Under the pieces are notes generated by a model. That model was not told the DNA's origin and searched no databases. It worked only from the letters and a program-made list of their open reading frames with translations. Shown piece after piece: positions 7,275 through 15,183 of a DNA stretch of 64,000 nucleotides (position 1 is its first letter; each line of letters starts with the position of its first letter). The stretch covers positions 2,480,001 to 2,544,000 of the forward strand of contig NZ_CP091244.1 in assembly GCF_021650935.1 (NCBI RefSeq), given 5' to 3'. Origin of the DNA: Thiothrix winogradskyi. Lineage in GTDB: Bacteria > Pseudomonadota > Gammaproteobacteria > Thiotrichales > Thiotrichaceae. The position numbers were made by a program, and so were the translations under genes.

Positions 7275-8603
7275 CTAAGGCAACTCTAGCAAATCATACA
7301 CCTCCGCCAATGCCTCATCCCCCCCCACATTGCCGGGGAAAATCACCACCGGCAGTTGAGGAAAACGCGGATGATCATCAGGGCAAATCACCACCGAACA
7401 CCCCGCCCGAATTTGCCCCAACACCCGCGCAGTACGCAATGCCAGCCCTTTGCTCAAGGTATCGTTCGAGGTAATCCCGCCCTTGCTGATTAAAAAGCCA
7501 ATGTCCGCAGGCAAGTGTTGCACCAACCGCACCAAAAACGCGGCGACTTGATCCCCAAACGCCAGCCGTTCCGCTTTGCTGGCAAACTGCTTTTCGCCAC
7601 GACTGGTGTACAACACCACGCCACGATTCTGCTGATTCGCCGCCTGCAACTGCGCTTGCAAATCCGCAAACAATCCCTCTTCATCTACCACCAATTGCTC
7701 AAGGTCGATATGCAGCGGCAATACATCGCTATGTGCCAGCAAATACTGCAATTGCAGGGTGGACTTGCCGACGTGCGACCCCATCAGCACCACGCCCGCC
7801 TTGCCATTGCGTACAAATTGCGCCATTGCTGCCGGAGCAACGGGTTGCGGGGGCAGGGCGGCAAACGCGGTCAGCAAACTCGCGGCACTGCGAAACAGAA
7901 ATCGCTTGCCCGTCTGTGCCGCCGCCAACACTTGCTGCGCAAACTGATCCAAGTCGCTTTGCTGTTCCGCATCCACCACGCAACACACATTATCGTGTAA
8001 CGCTTGCAACCGTTCCCCCAATGCACCGCGCACGTCTTGCAAACTGAAACGTTGCACCACGCTGGCGGGAATGCGTCCACCGGTTTTTTCCGCGACATAA
8101 TCCGGCAAAAAGGCGGTGCTGAACCCAAACACCGAATCCTTGGCAAACTCGGTGTCATGCACGGGAACAGGTTCGCCATCCACCAGCAAATAATGCGTGC
8201 CGTCGCGGGTAATGCGTCCGCCTTCAAAAAACGCAGGAACTAGGAAGTGTGCATCAAACGGCCCCAGTTCCGCCGCGATCACATCGGTTTCCACCGGATA
8301 ATGCCCGCGCAAGGTCGAATCCGAACGGCTGACTACCAGGGGTTGAATCATCACACCCGCATCCGCTGCTTGCGCCAAGGCTTCCCGCAAGTTGACGCAA
8401 ATTTCCCGCGTCACGTTTGCCGCACTCGCTGCATCCATCCCGCGTGTATTGCTCAACACGAAAAACAGCGGTGCGTCATAGTGCAAGGCTTCCAGCAAAG
8501 TGGCGACATCCCAGCGGGTGAGCAGCAGGCAACTGTGTACCGTTTGCGAACCCGTTGGGTCATCGTCGATGGCAATGATTTTGGTGAGCGGCGCGTTATT
8601 CAT
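7275..8603 (-). CDS. Four-carbon acid sugar kinase family protein (DUF1537)
   Basis: The 442 aa protein opens with IIAIDDDPTGSQTVHSC, the acidic N-terminal motif of the DUF1537 (OtnK/DtnK-like) kinases. Further family motifs are LSNTRGMD, SRSDSTLRGHYPVETDVI, VPAFFEGGRIT, and in the C-terminal nucleotide-binding half SKGGITSNDT and FPGNVGGDEAL. Known members phosphorylate four-carbon sugar acids such as tetronates, or 3-oxo-isoapionate. The ATG at 8603 overlaps the stop of the upstream TPP-enzyme gene by 8 bp; another ATG at 8612 would add three residues. The overlap implies translational coupling. The substrate is not known from sequence and may be set by the partner TPP enzyme. Confidence 0.87.
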   Translation of the reverse strand: MNNAPLTKIIAIDDDPTGSQTVHSCLLLTRWDVATLLEALHYDAPLFFVLSNTRGMDAASAANVTREICVNLREALAQAADAGVMIQPLVVSRSDSTLRGHYPVETDVIAAELGPFDAHFLVPAFFEGGRITRDGTHYLLVDGEPVPVHDTEFAKDSVFGFSTAFLPDYVAEKTGGRIPASVVQRFSLQDVRGALGERLQALHDNVCCVVDAEQQSDLDQFAQQVLAAAQTGKRFLFRSAASLLTAFAALPPQPVAPAAMAQFVRNGKAGVVLMGSHVGKSTLQLQYLLAHSDVLPLHIDLEQLVVDEEGLFADLQAQLQAANQQNRGVVLYTSRGEKQFASKAERLAFGDQVAAFLVRLVQHLPADIGFLISKGGITSNDTLSKGLALRTARVLGQIRAGCSVVICPDDHPRFPQLPVVIFPGNVGGDEALAEVYDLLELP

Positions 8604-10809
8604 GTGCCTCACCTACCATGCCGAGCGCACACGCGGTCAAGTTATCCGCCGTAATGCCGTTGTAAGCCATGAGTTCGTTGGCGCTGGCGGTGGTTTCGCC
8701 GCGTTGCCAGCCGAACAAGTCACGCTTGTTAGCACGGCTGCGTAACAACACGGATTCGAGCGCAATCGTGCCGCCGCCGCTAACCCCGATTAGTGCATCG
8801 CCATCAAACAGCCCGTGGAAATCGGTATCGCTCATGAATGCGCCATCCGCCTCGGAACTGTGTTGCCAAGCGACATCGGCAGCCCGGTACAAGCGGCGTG
8901 GATTCGCAACGCATACAATGCGTACCCGATAGCCCGCTGCTTCCAGCTTGTCTTTCGCCTCAAACACCGGCTGGTAAATCATGTCGCCCGTGACCGCAAA
9001 CACGATGGTTTCCCAACTGCTGTCGCGCGATTCGTACAGCGTGACCGCGCCTTGCTCAATCGCGGCGTTGGCTTGCGAAGGCGTGGTGTAAACCGTCAGC
9101 GGCGACTTGGAGGCAATAATGCTGATGTTTTTATTGACCTGTTCCACCGCCCAGCCGTAAGCGGCTTGGATCATATTCGCATCCGCCGGATACAGCAGGT
9201 AAACATTGCCGTTGCGCATTTGTCCGCCGATGTAGTTTTCGATTTCGGGGCGTTGATGCGTCCAGCCGTTGCGCCCTTGCTCCAACGCACCAGCGGTAAA
9301 CATGGTCACGACGGCGGGGGTTTTGCGGCGCAATTCTGCCATTGCCTGACCGACGGTTTGCACGATCGGCCAGCCGTTGATGGCGAAACTTTCATACGAC
9401 AACCACAGCGAACGCCCACCAAACAATGCCAAGGCAGCGGCGAATCCGGCACAAGCGTCTTCGTTGAGCGGTTCGTACACTTGACCCGTCGGGCTTTGGT
9501 TGTAGAGCGGGTCAACGGTCGGGTGACGGATTTTCAACACATCGTTGATCACTTTCATGTTCGAGGCTTCGTTGCCATCGGCATTGGTGACGACGAACAA
9601 CGGGTCACGCTTGCCCAGTTCTGCCACCATCTGCCCCATTGCGGTTGCGGGCACGGCTTTATCACCAACCGCGAAATCTTGCCGTGGCAAGTGGCTGGCA
9701 TCCGGCAGGGCGCGTTCAAATTCGGTCACGACCGTGCGGCTGGCAGAACCGCCACCGGCACGTTGCATCGTGGTGCGTACCAATTCCCATGCGGCGGGGG
9801 TGAGTGCGCCTTTTTCCAAGGCGGCTGCAATCGCGGGTTTCTGCACCGTGTCACCGGGGTAAAGGTTGTGTGATTTTGCGCCGTGGATGTGAATCCCGGA
9901 ACCTTTGATTTGCTTGATAATCAGCACCGACATCGTGCCACTCATCGCGCTATCAGCGGCGGCTTTTGCGCCTTCCAAGACTGCACGGGTGAAGGCAGTC
10001 CGCGCCGCATCGCTGAACAGGGTGCTATCCACATACGCGCCTTCTTGCCCTGCGTCGTCGAAATCTTTGGCGTCGATCAGCACTACGTTGCCGAAATCGT
10101 GCGCTTTCCAGTAGTCTCGCATTTGCGCATTGCTCATCAGCGACACCATCGAATGGTGTTCCTGACTGAAGCCGTTCCACACCAAGACCGGCAAGAAATT
10201 GGTGACATCGGGGTAGCTGGTGTGGAAGTGCTTGAATGCCGACAAAATGTACGGTTCGCCCAAACCACCGTCGCCGATGGTGCAGGGGAACAGCTTGTCA
10301 CGGTTCAAATACGCGCCTGCCATTGCAAAATGCTGTCCTTGACCCAAGGGGCCAGCAGGCGCAAGTAAGCCCGGAATTGCGCCGGATAAATGCCCCAGCA
10401 AACCATCGCGTTCGCGGAAACGTGCCTGTAAATCGCTCATGGTGCGAATGCCCATGTCTTCCAGCGAGCCGTCGAGGAACATTGCGCTGTAGAAACCGGG
10501 CGCGTGATGCCCCACTTCCGTCACGATATTGGTATGCCCCAACAGCACCAACGCCGCGTAAGCATCGGCAGAACTGGCAAAGCCACCGGGATGCCCGGAT
10601 TCTTTCGAGGCGCACAATTGCAGGGTGGTATAGCGCAAGGCATCAACGATTAAACGGCATTGGTAAACGGCTTGGTCGTTGATTTCGGTGATCGCGGTTT
10701 GATCGGCAGCAATCGCGGAACTCGCGCCGTATTGCGTGAACGCGCTCGACGGTGCGCCGAAATGCAAGATGCCTTCGCAGAAAGTGGGGTGAGTGTTGGG
10801 TGCGGTCAT
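8596..10809 (-). CDS. Transketolase/phosphoketolase-like thiamine diphosphate enzyme
   Basis: The 737 aa protein is one chain with the domain order of transketolase. The N-terminal half has SGHPGGFASSADAYAALVLLG (about 68-90) and the TPP-site IGDGGLGEPYI (about 178-188). The middle has LNEDACAGFAAALALFGG with the expected catalytic glutamate. Several C-terminal segments look more like phosphoketolase: LWLSYESFAINGW, GRNGWTHQRPEIENYIGG, VYLLYPADANMIQAAYGW and ISIIASKSP. So it seems a divergent branch between the two. Such enzymes cleave or transfer two-carbon units from keto sugars. The start follows CAGGAGA. It leads a leftward operon with the DUF1537 kinase, behind two operator-like palindromes. 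Confidence 0.75.
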   Translation of the reverse strand: MTAPNTHPTFCEGILHFGAPSSAFTQYGASSAIAADQTAITEINDQAVYQCRLIVDALRYTTLQLCASKESGHPGGFASSADAYAALVLLGHTNIVTEVGHHAPGFYSAMFLDGSLEDMGIRTMSDLQARFRERDGLLGHLSGAIPGLLAPAGPLGQGQHFAMAGAYLNRDKLFPCTIGDGGLGEPYILSAFKHFHTSYPDVTNFLPVLVWNGFSQEHHSMVSLMSNAQMRDYWKAHDFGNVVLIDAKDFDDAGQEGAYVDSTLFSDAARTAFTRAVLEGAKAAADSAMSGTMSVLIIKQIKGSGIHIHGAKSHNLYPGDTVQKPAIAAALEKGALTPAAWELVRTTMQRAGGGSASRTVVTEFERALPDASHLPRQDFAVGDKAVPATAMGQMVAELGKRDPLFVVTNADGNEASNMKVINDVLKIRHPTVDPLYNQSPTGQVYEPLNEDACAGFAAALALFGGRSLWLSYESFAINGWPIVQTVGQAMAELRRKTPAVVTMFTAGALEQGRNGWTHQRPEIENYIGGQMRNGNVYLLYPADANMIQAAYGWAVEQVNKNISIIASKSPLTVYTTPSQANAAIEQGAVTLYESRDSSWETIVFAVTGDMIYQPVFEAKDKLEAAGYRVRIVCVANPRRLYRAADVAWQHSSEADGAFMSDTDFHGLFDGDALIGVSGGGTIALESVLLRSRANKRDLFGWQRGETTASANELMAYNGITADNLTACALGMVGEAHE

Positions 10810-10881
10810 GGTCGTGTCTCCTGATTTGTGTGTATGCAGCCACAGTAAGGGATACGATTTTTTACCGCAATACAGGATAAA

Positions 10882-10896
10882 TCCCGCACTGTGGGA
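10882..10896. promoter_or_regulatory. Operator-like palindrome 1 (probable IclR site)
   Basis: TCCCGCACTGTGGGA is a variant of the motif TTCCCACATTGTGGGAA found intact at 10979-10995. It lies 73 bp upstream of the TPP-enzyme start codon, where a repressor or activator of that operon would bind. Confidence 0.6.
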
Positions 10897-10975
10897 AATT
10901 ATGGGCGATAAGGTTGGCAGTTGCAGTAAATGCTTGTTCTGTTGCGGTTTTTTGTGATGTGGGATTATTTATTAT

Positions 10976-10998
10976 AAATTCCCACATTGTGGGAATTT
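10976..10998. promoter_or_regulatory. Operator-like palindrome 2, near-perfect (probable IclR site)
   Basis: The core TTCCCACATTGTGGGAA, extended by AAA on the left and TTT on the right, is a 23-bp palindrome with one mismatched centre. It lies about 170 bp upstream of the TPP-enzyme gene and just past the 3' end of the secreted-protein gene. A half-like ATGTGGGATT occurs about 20 bp away at 10957-10966. Confidence 0.7.
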
Positions 10999-11020
10999 AA
11001 TTGAAAGTCCCGATAAATCG

Positions 11021-11590
11021 TCACTTTCCAGATGTTGGTTGTTCTTCACTGTTTTTCATGCAAGGTTTATCAGTAGCCGCATCGGCAAGGTCGCGTGCTT
11101 GTTGGTTGGCATCTGCACTGGGTTTGACCACATCGGTAACGCATATTTCGTTAGCGGTGATCTTGCTGACGGTCAGGTAGGAGGTAGTTTTTTCGGGCTG
11201 ATCCGGGTTTTCGCTAACGTTGAAGCGCACGATCAAGGCGATAGGCGTGGTTTTTTTGCCTGCTTTTTGCACCCGCCACTCGGCTTTGTCCCCCAGTGCA
11301 GAAAAGCCGCTGGAAACGGTAGACCACAGTTCCAGCGGAAATTCCTTAGCATCCGGGGCAATCACGTTAAGGCTCTGGCGCAGATCGCCTTCCATCCAGT
11401 CGAGTTTGTAACCGGCGATGCCATCGCAGCGACCTTTCGCCCAGCCCTCTTCGGCATTTTCTTCTATGGGTTTACAGGAGGAACCCTCCAAAGGGGTGTA
11501 GATACTGTCTATTGGAGTGCTTGCAGCGTAGGCTGGCAAAGCCAAGCTGCAAACGACAGTTGTAAGCAGGCGCAAAACAAAGTGATGCAT
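11021..11590 (-). CDS. Secreted hypothetical protein
   Basis: The 189 aa product starts at ATG 11590, 8 bp behind GAGGGAGAAAG; an earlier in-frame ATG at 11608 lacks a ribosome site. The signal peptide MHHFVLRLLTTVVCSLALPAYA is followed by an A-x-A type cleavage site. The mature protein has four cysteines (CKPI, GRCDG, EICVTD, KPCMK), suggesting two disulfides, and ends in an acidic, polar tail. I recognise no family. It lies between the IclR gene and the TPP-enzyme operon and points toward the latter, but the operators between it and the operon suggest separate expression. Confidence 0.7.
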   Translation of the reverse strand: MHHFVLRLLTTVVCSLALPAYAASTPIDSIYTPLEGSSCKPIEENAEEGWAKGRCDGIAGYKLDWMEGDLRQSLNVIAPDAKEFPLELWSTVSSGFSALGDKAEWRVQKAGKKTTPIALIVRFNVSENPDQPEKTTSYLTVSKITANEICVTDVVKPSADANQQARDLADAATDKPCMKNSEEQPTSGK

Positions 11591-11700
11591 GTTCTTTCTC
11601 CCTCGCATTGGTTGATGTTATAAATAGATTAGTCTGATTTCATATAAAAATCATTAGGTAATTAAGATAAGTTATATCATAATGCAAAAATATAAGGATT

Positions 11701-11720
11701 ATTTCCCACATTGTGGTATT
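11701..11720. promoter_or_regulatory. Operator-like palindrome 3, in front of the IclR gene
   Basis: ATTTCCCACATTGTGGTATT matches the left 14 positions of the motif at 10976-10998. It overlaps a possible GTG start at 11713, which argues that the IclR protein starts further down, and suggests that the regulator controls its own gene. Confidence 0.65.
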
Positions 11721-11727
11721 TGATGCT

Positions 11728-12498
11728 ATGCTTTTTTCCATGAAAGCAGAAACCGATACCACCCGCATCCAAGTCATCGACCGCGCCGCCGCGTTGCTTG
11801 ATGCCATCGCCCGTTACCCTGAACCCATCAGCTTGAAAGTGTTGAGCGCGGAAACCGGGTTGCACACTTCCACCGCACACCGCATCCTCAGTTCCCTGAT
11901 CGACAACCGTTTTGTGGAACGTGATCCGGCGGGGCGTTACCGGCTGGGAATTCACCTGCTGCAATTGGGGGTGCGCTTACACAATAAGATCGACTTGCGT
12001 TCGGTGGCGTTGCCCTACATGGAAGCCTTGCGCGATCAATTGAACGAGTCGGTCAACCTCACTTTGCGCGAAGGTGACGTGGTGGTGTACATCGAAAAAG
12101 CCACGCCAAACCGCATGATGCATGTGCAACAAGTGGTCGGCAGCCGTGCGCCGCTGCACGTTACCGCCGTCGGCAAGCTGATGTTGGGGGCGGGCAGTGA
12201 TGATGATATTCGCAGCTACGCACAGCGCACCAATTTACCCGCGTATACTCGCAACACGTTGTCGACCTTGCCGCAATTACTGAACGTTTGCCAGCAAGCC
12301 GCGCAACAGGGCTACGCGCTGGATAATGAAGAGGCGGAAATTGGGGTAGGGTGTATCGGCGTGCTGATTTATGACAGCACCGGTAGGGCAGTGGCGGGCT
12401 TGTCGGTATCTGCTCCGATGGAACGGCGGCAGATGGCGTGGGTGGAGGCTGTGCAAGCAGCGGGCAAGGCGATTTCGGCACAGTTGGGTGGCGGGTAA
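11728..12498 (+). CDS. IclR-family transcriptional regulator
   Basis: The protein has a winged helix-turn-helix (about 15-75: RAAALLDAIARYPEPISLKV, GLHTSTAHRILSSLIDNRFV) and a C-terminal IclR effector domain with SVNLTLREGDVVVYIE, PLHVTAVGKLML and a cysteine in EIGVGCIGVLIYD. I place the start at ATG 11728 (256 aa); ATG 11740 is equally possible, and GTG 11713 lies inside an operator. IclR proteins sense small metabolites and often control adjacent catabolic operons. Divergent position and three shared palindromes make the TPP-enzyme/kinase operon the likely target. A stem (ATCCTGCG...CGCAGGAT, 12502-12539) after the stop may end transcription. Confidence 0.9.
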   Translation: MLFSMKAETDTTRIQVIDRAAALLDAIARYPEPISLKVLSAETGLHTSTAHRILSSLIDNRFVERDPAGRYRLGIHLLQLGVRLHNKIDLRSVALPYMEALRDQLNESVNLTLREGDVVVYIEKATPNRMMHVQQVVGSRAPLHVTAVGKLMLGAGSDDDIRSYAQRTNLPAYTRNTLSTLPQLLNVCQQAAQQGYALDNEEAEIGVGCIGVLIYDSTGRAVAGLSVSAPMERRQMAWVEAVQAAGKAISAQLGGG

Positions 12499-12501
12499 AA
12501 C

Positions 12502-12539
12502 ATCCTGCGGTCTTGGCGATTACCAAGAGTACGCAGGAT
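12502..12539. terminator. Inverted repeat after the IclR gene
   Basis: ATCCTGCG and CTTGG are mirrored by CCAAG and CGCAGGAT around a short loop, directly after the IclR stop. There is no T-run, so it may be a weak or Rho-linked terminator, or a remnant whose flank was displaced by the nearby IS. Confidence 0.4.
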
Positions 12540-12559
12540 TGGCTAAAACCTAAAAAGCT

Positions 12560-12565
12560 TAATTA
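12560..12565. repeat. IS target-site duplication, left copy
   Basis: TAATTA directly before the left IS end; the same six bases follow the right end at 13558-13563. The hexamer is itself palindromic. Confidence 0.7.
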
Positions 12566-13557
12566 ACCTGAGTTCGGGATAAGCCATCCCTCAATTTAGA
12601 TCACAACCAATGCTGATGTTTTTAAATCCAGTGCTGGTTTTTTATCTTGATAGGCATATGACACCAAGCCAGCAATGATGTTAATCATATAGTTAGTGAG
12701 TGAACGGTGGCGTGAATGCTCAATTTGTGAAATATTTTTCAACTGATCATTGATGGTTTCGATGATGCTCCGTTTACGCAACATCAGTGTATCGAACGTG
12801 TCACGCGCCACGGGTTTCATGTTTTTCTTCAGCGAGGTAATCCATTCAACCCCTTGCTCTGCCAACGATTCTGTCAATGCCTTGGAAATGTAGCCACGAT
12901 CACCAAAGACTTTGCCGACCACTTTTTTCAGCAACGTGGGAACGGGCTTACGGTCATCGGTATTACCCGAAGTAATGGCAAACGATAAAATATTGCCGCA
13001 GTCATCCACGACCAAATGAAGTTTGAACCCATAAAACCAGCCTGTTGACGATTTACCCCGCCCTGCGTCTTTGCGAAAGGTGTGATGACGTGGAATACGC
13101 AAATTTTCACAGACTTTCAAGGGGGTAGAGTCTATGAAGGCAATACCTCGCCCCGTTTCACAGCGTTGCTGCATAAACAGGGTTAGTGGCAAAAGAACAC
13201 GCGGCATTAACTCAATAAAACGTTGATAACTAGGGAGTTGCGGGAAATGACCCTTAAGAAATACTTTGACATGACGCTCATAATACCACTTGAAAGTACG
13301 ATACCCCACTTGGTGGTAATGCACCAAAATCGTCATGATTTCACTATCGCCAAGACCACTGTGGCGACGACGATGCCCGCCTTTCGGGGTCAATAACGTT
13401 TTGTTCCATTCGGGATGAAAGTCCTGACAAAAATCGTCAATGGCACAGAATAACCGTGTTAGCATCTCAGTAGCAGCCTTTGGTGGGGTCAATGTTGTGT
13501 GTGGTTACTCACATTCTCCCATGAAAGGCTGCGCCTTACCTTATCCCGAACTCAGGT
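12566..13557 (-). mobile_element. IS982-family insertion sequence, complete
   Basis: The 992-bp element is bounded by inverted repeats: ACCTGAGTTCGGGATAAG at 12566-12583 and its exact complement CTTATCCCGAACTCAGGT at 13540-13557. It carries one transposase gene and is flanked by the 6-bp direct repeat TAATTA. Length, end sequence and transposase fit the IS982 family. The right end lies at the stop codon of terB. Intact ends, target duplication and an open transposase frame suggest a recent, possibly active, insertion. Confidence 0.9.
12596..13492 (-). CDS. IS982-family transposase
   Basis: The 298 aa protein fills the IS. It has the DDE catalytic residues of the family: D in AFIDSTPLKVC (about 119), D in KVFGDRGYIS (about 194) and E in RSIIETINDQLKN (about 239). 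An N-terminal region with RRRHSGLGDSEIMTILV precedes the catalytic domain. The frame is open from ATG 13492 to 12596 with no frameshift, so it may be functional. Transcription runs away from terB toward the IclR gene. Confidence 0.92.
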   Translation of the reverse strand: MTPPKAATEMLTRLFCAIDDFCQDFHPEWNKTLLTPKGGHRRRHSGLGDSEIMTILVHYHQVGYRTFKWYYERHVKVFLKGHFPQLPSYQRFIELMPRVLLPLTLFMQQRCETGRGIAFIDSTPLKVCENLRIPRHHTFRKDAGRGKSSTGWFYGFKLHLVVDDCGNILSFAITSGNTDDRKPVPTLLKKVVGKVFGDRGYISKALTESLAEQGVEWITSLKKNMKPVARDTFDTLMLRKRSIIETINDQLKNISQIEHSRHRSLTNYMINIIAGLVSYAYQDKKPALDLKTSALVVI

Positions 13558-13563
13558 TAATTA
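13558..13563. repeat. IS target-site duplication, right copy (contains terB stop)
   Basis: TAATTA after the right IS end. The terB stop codon (TAA on the minus strand, 13563-13561) is part of it, so the IS inserted at the stop codon without changing the protein. Confidence 0.7.
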
Positions 13564-14016
13564 CAAACCGAAATCGTCCGCTGGAACGCCTAAATCACGG
13601 CAAATTTCGCGCACGACTTGCTTTTCCTTGTCATCAAACGAGCCATCAGCACTGCCGATAGCCATGCAAACCCGTACCATTAAACGGGCAGCTTCGGGTT
13701 TGCTACGCAGCTTACCGATCATTTTCAGGGCTTCGGCTTTACCGATTTCATTGTCAAACTCAAAGTTTTCGGTGACTTTGTTGAAAACGGCAATGACATC
13801 TTTGGTGTCAAAGACTTTCAATTCATTCGATTGCTGCATGAATTTCATCATCTTCTGCTTTTCAGACGAATCAATACTGCCATCCGCAGCCGCAACTAAA
13901 CCGCAACCCGCCACACAGGCTTCCATGAATTCGCGGTTTTTGAATTTACCAACTTCAGTCGCCAATTTGGCACGGGCTTCCCCGGCTTTTTCCTTCAACG
14001 TATCAAAAAATGACAT
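13561..14016 (-). CDS. terB: Tellurium resistance protein TerB
   Basis: The 151 aa protein is an all-helical TerB domain. It shows the family's two EF-hand-like acidic turns: AAADGSIDSSEKQKM (about 42-56) and GSADGSFDDKEKQVV (about 120-134), as expected for metal binding. In the family TerB is cytosolic and binds TerC at the membrane. It is the last gene of the leftward Ter run, 26 bp after terC. The start ATG 14016 has AAGGAG within ATTAAGGAGATTATG. The IS982 copy lies directly at its stop codon but leaves the frame intact. Confidence 0.93.
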   Translation of the reverse strand: MSFFDTLKEKAGEARAKLATEVGKFKNREFMEACVAGCGLVAAADGSIDSSEKQKMMKFMQQSNELKVFDTKDVIAVFNKVTENFEFDNEIGKAEALKMIGKLRSKPEAARLMVRVCMAIGSADGSFDDKEKQVVREICRDLGVPADDFGL

Positions 14017-14042
14017 ACATAATCTCCTTAATAATTATAGCA

Positions 14043-15077
14043 TTATGCTAATAATTTCTTTTTGTGATTCAACGAAGAAACAATCGACAATGCAATAAAG
14101 GCAACACCGATTAAACCTGTAATAATTTCTGGGGTATGGAAGTGAATACTAAACAACATAATCACTGCCAATGCACCAATCGCGTAATGTGCGCCATGTT
14201 CCAAGAAAATATATTCATCTAACGTGCCTTTATGCACTAAATAAACGGTCATGGAACGTACAAACATCGCGCCGATTGCCAAACCCAACATAATAATAAC
14301 CACGTCATTGGTAATCGCAAACGCACCGATGACACCATCAAATGAGAAAGAAGCGTCTAACACTTCCAGATACAGAAAGCCCGCCAAACCATTACGTTTT
14401 ACCGTAGTGACTACCGCGTCACCTTCTGCGTCATTCTCGAAAAACACATCCAAGCTGCTTACCGCAATGTAAAGCACCACCCCAGCCAAACCGGCAATCA
14501 GAATGGTCAAACGCTTTTCATCGGAAATCGGCATGAATTCTTGCAACGCAAACAACACTACCAAAGCAATCAGTACACTAATGACTTCCAGCTTACCTAA
14601 AGCTCCCATTTTTTCTTCAAAAGCACCGAGCCAATGCACTTCTTTTTCATGGTCAAACATGAAGCTTAGAAATACCAACAGCAAGAACATGCCACCGAAA
14701 GCAGCAATGCCCGCATGGCTTTCATGCAAGTGACGTGAGTATTCATCAGGATTATTCAGTGCCATATCAATGACTTCAAAACTGCCTAGCCCGGTTGCCA
14801 CTGCCACTATCACAATAGGGAACACCAAACGCATTCCAAATACCGCTATCAAGATTCCCACGGTCAAAAACATCTTTTGCCAATACTCATCCATTTCTTT
14901 GAGGACAGATGCATTAACAACCGCATTATCAAATGATAGGCTGATTTCCAGAATCCCTAAAACCAGCACTAAGAAAAGAGCGGTCATAATTCCCATCGAA
15001 CTGGATGCACCCCACCAAACGGCTAGGGCAACACACACGGCGGTGAACCATAATGAAAATTTAAAATGTTCGAGCAT
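14043..15077 (-). CDS. terC: Tellurium resistance membrane protein TerC
   Basis: The 344 aa integral membrane protein has about nine hydrophobic segments. The TerC signature residues are present twice: LEISLSFDNAVVNASVLKEM (about 43-62) and LEVLDASFSFDGVIGAFAI (about 225-243), with conserved acidic residues inside the membrane that probably bind a metal ion. TerC is the membrane anchor of the Ter system and works with TerB. A terminator-like hairpin lies between terD (15184) and this gene, so terC-terB may be partly uncoupled from the upstream genes. Confidence 0.94.
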   Translation of the reverse strand: MLEHFKFSLWFTAVCVALAVWWGASSSMGIMTALFLVLVLGILEISLSFDNAVVNASVLKEMDEYWQKMFLTVGILIAVFGMRLVFPIVIVAVATGLGSFEVIDMALNNPDEYSRHLHESHAGIAAFGGMFLLLVFLSFMFDHEKEVHWLGAFEEKMGALGKLEVISVLIALVVLFALQEFMPISDEKRLTILIAGLAGVVLYIAVSSLDVFFENDAEGDAVVTTVKRNGLAGFLYLEVLDASFSFDGVIGAFAITNDVVIIMLGLAIGAMFVRSMTVYLVHKGTLDEYIFLEHGAHYAIGALAVIMLFSIHFHTPEIITGLIGVAFIALSIVSSLNHKKKLLA

Positions 15078-15110
15078 AAAGGTTAATCACTTCACTAAAG
15101 ACATATAAAA

Positions 15111-15136
15111 ACAGGCATCTTACACAAGATGCCTGT
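15111..15136 (-). terminator. Rho-independent terminator or attenuator between terD and terC
   Basis: On the minus strand ACAGGCATCTT gtgt AAGATGCCTGT forms an 11-bp perfect stem followed by TTTTTATATG. It lies 48 bp after the terD stop and 34 bp before the terC start, so full-length transcripts would have to read through. Confidence 0.8.
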
Positions 15137-15183
15137 CAAAATGTGAGTATATGTGATTGTTTAATGATCGCTTGCTACATTAT

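Noticed and set aside
8815..9873. Long plus-strand open frame (352 codons) across the TPP-enzyme gene
   Set aside because: Antisense to a strongly supported enzyme; Arg/His-rich shadow composition.
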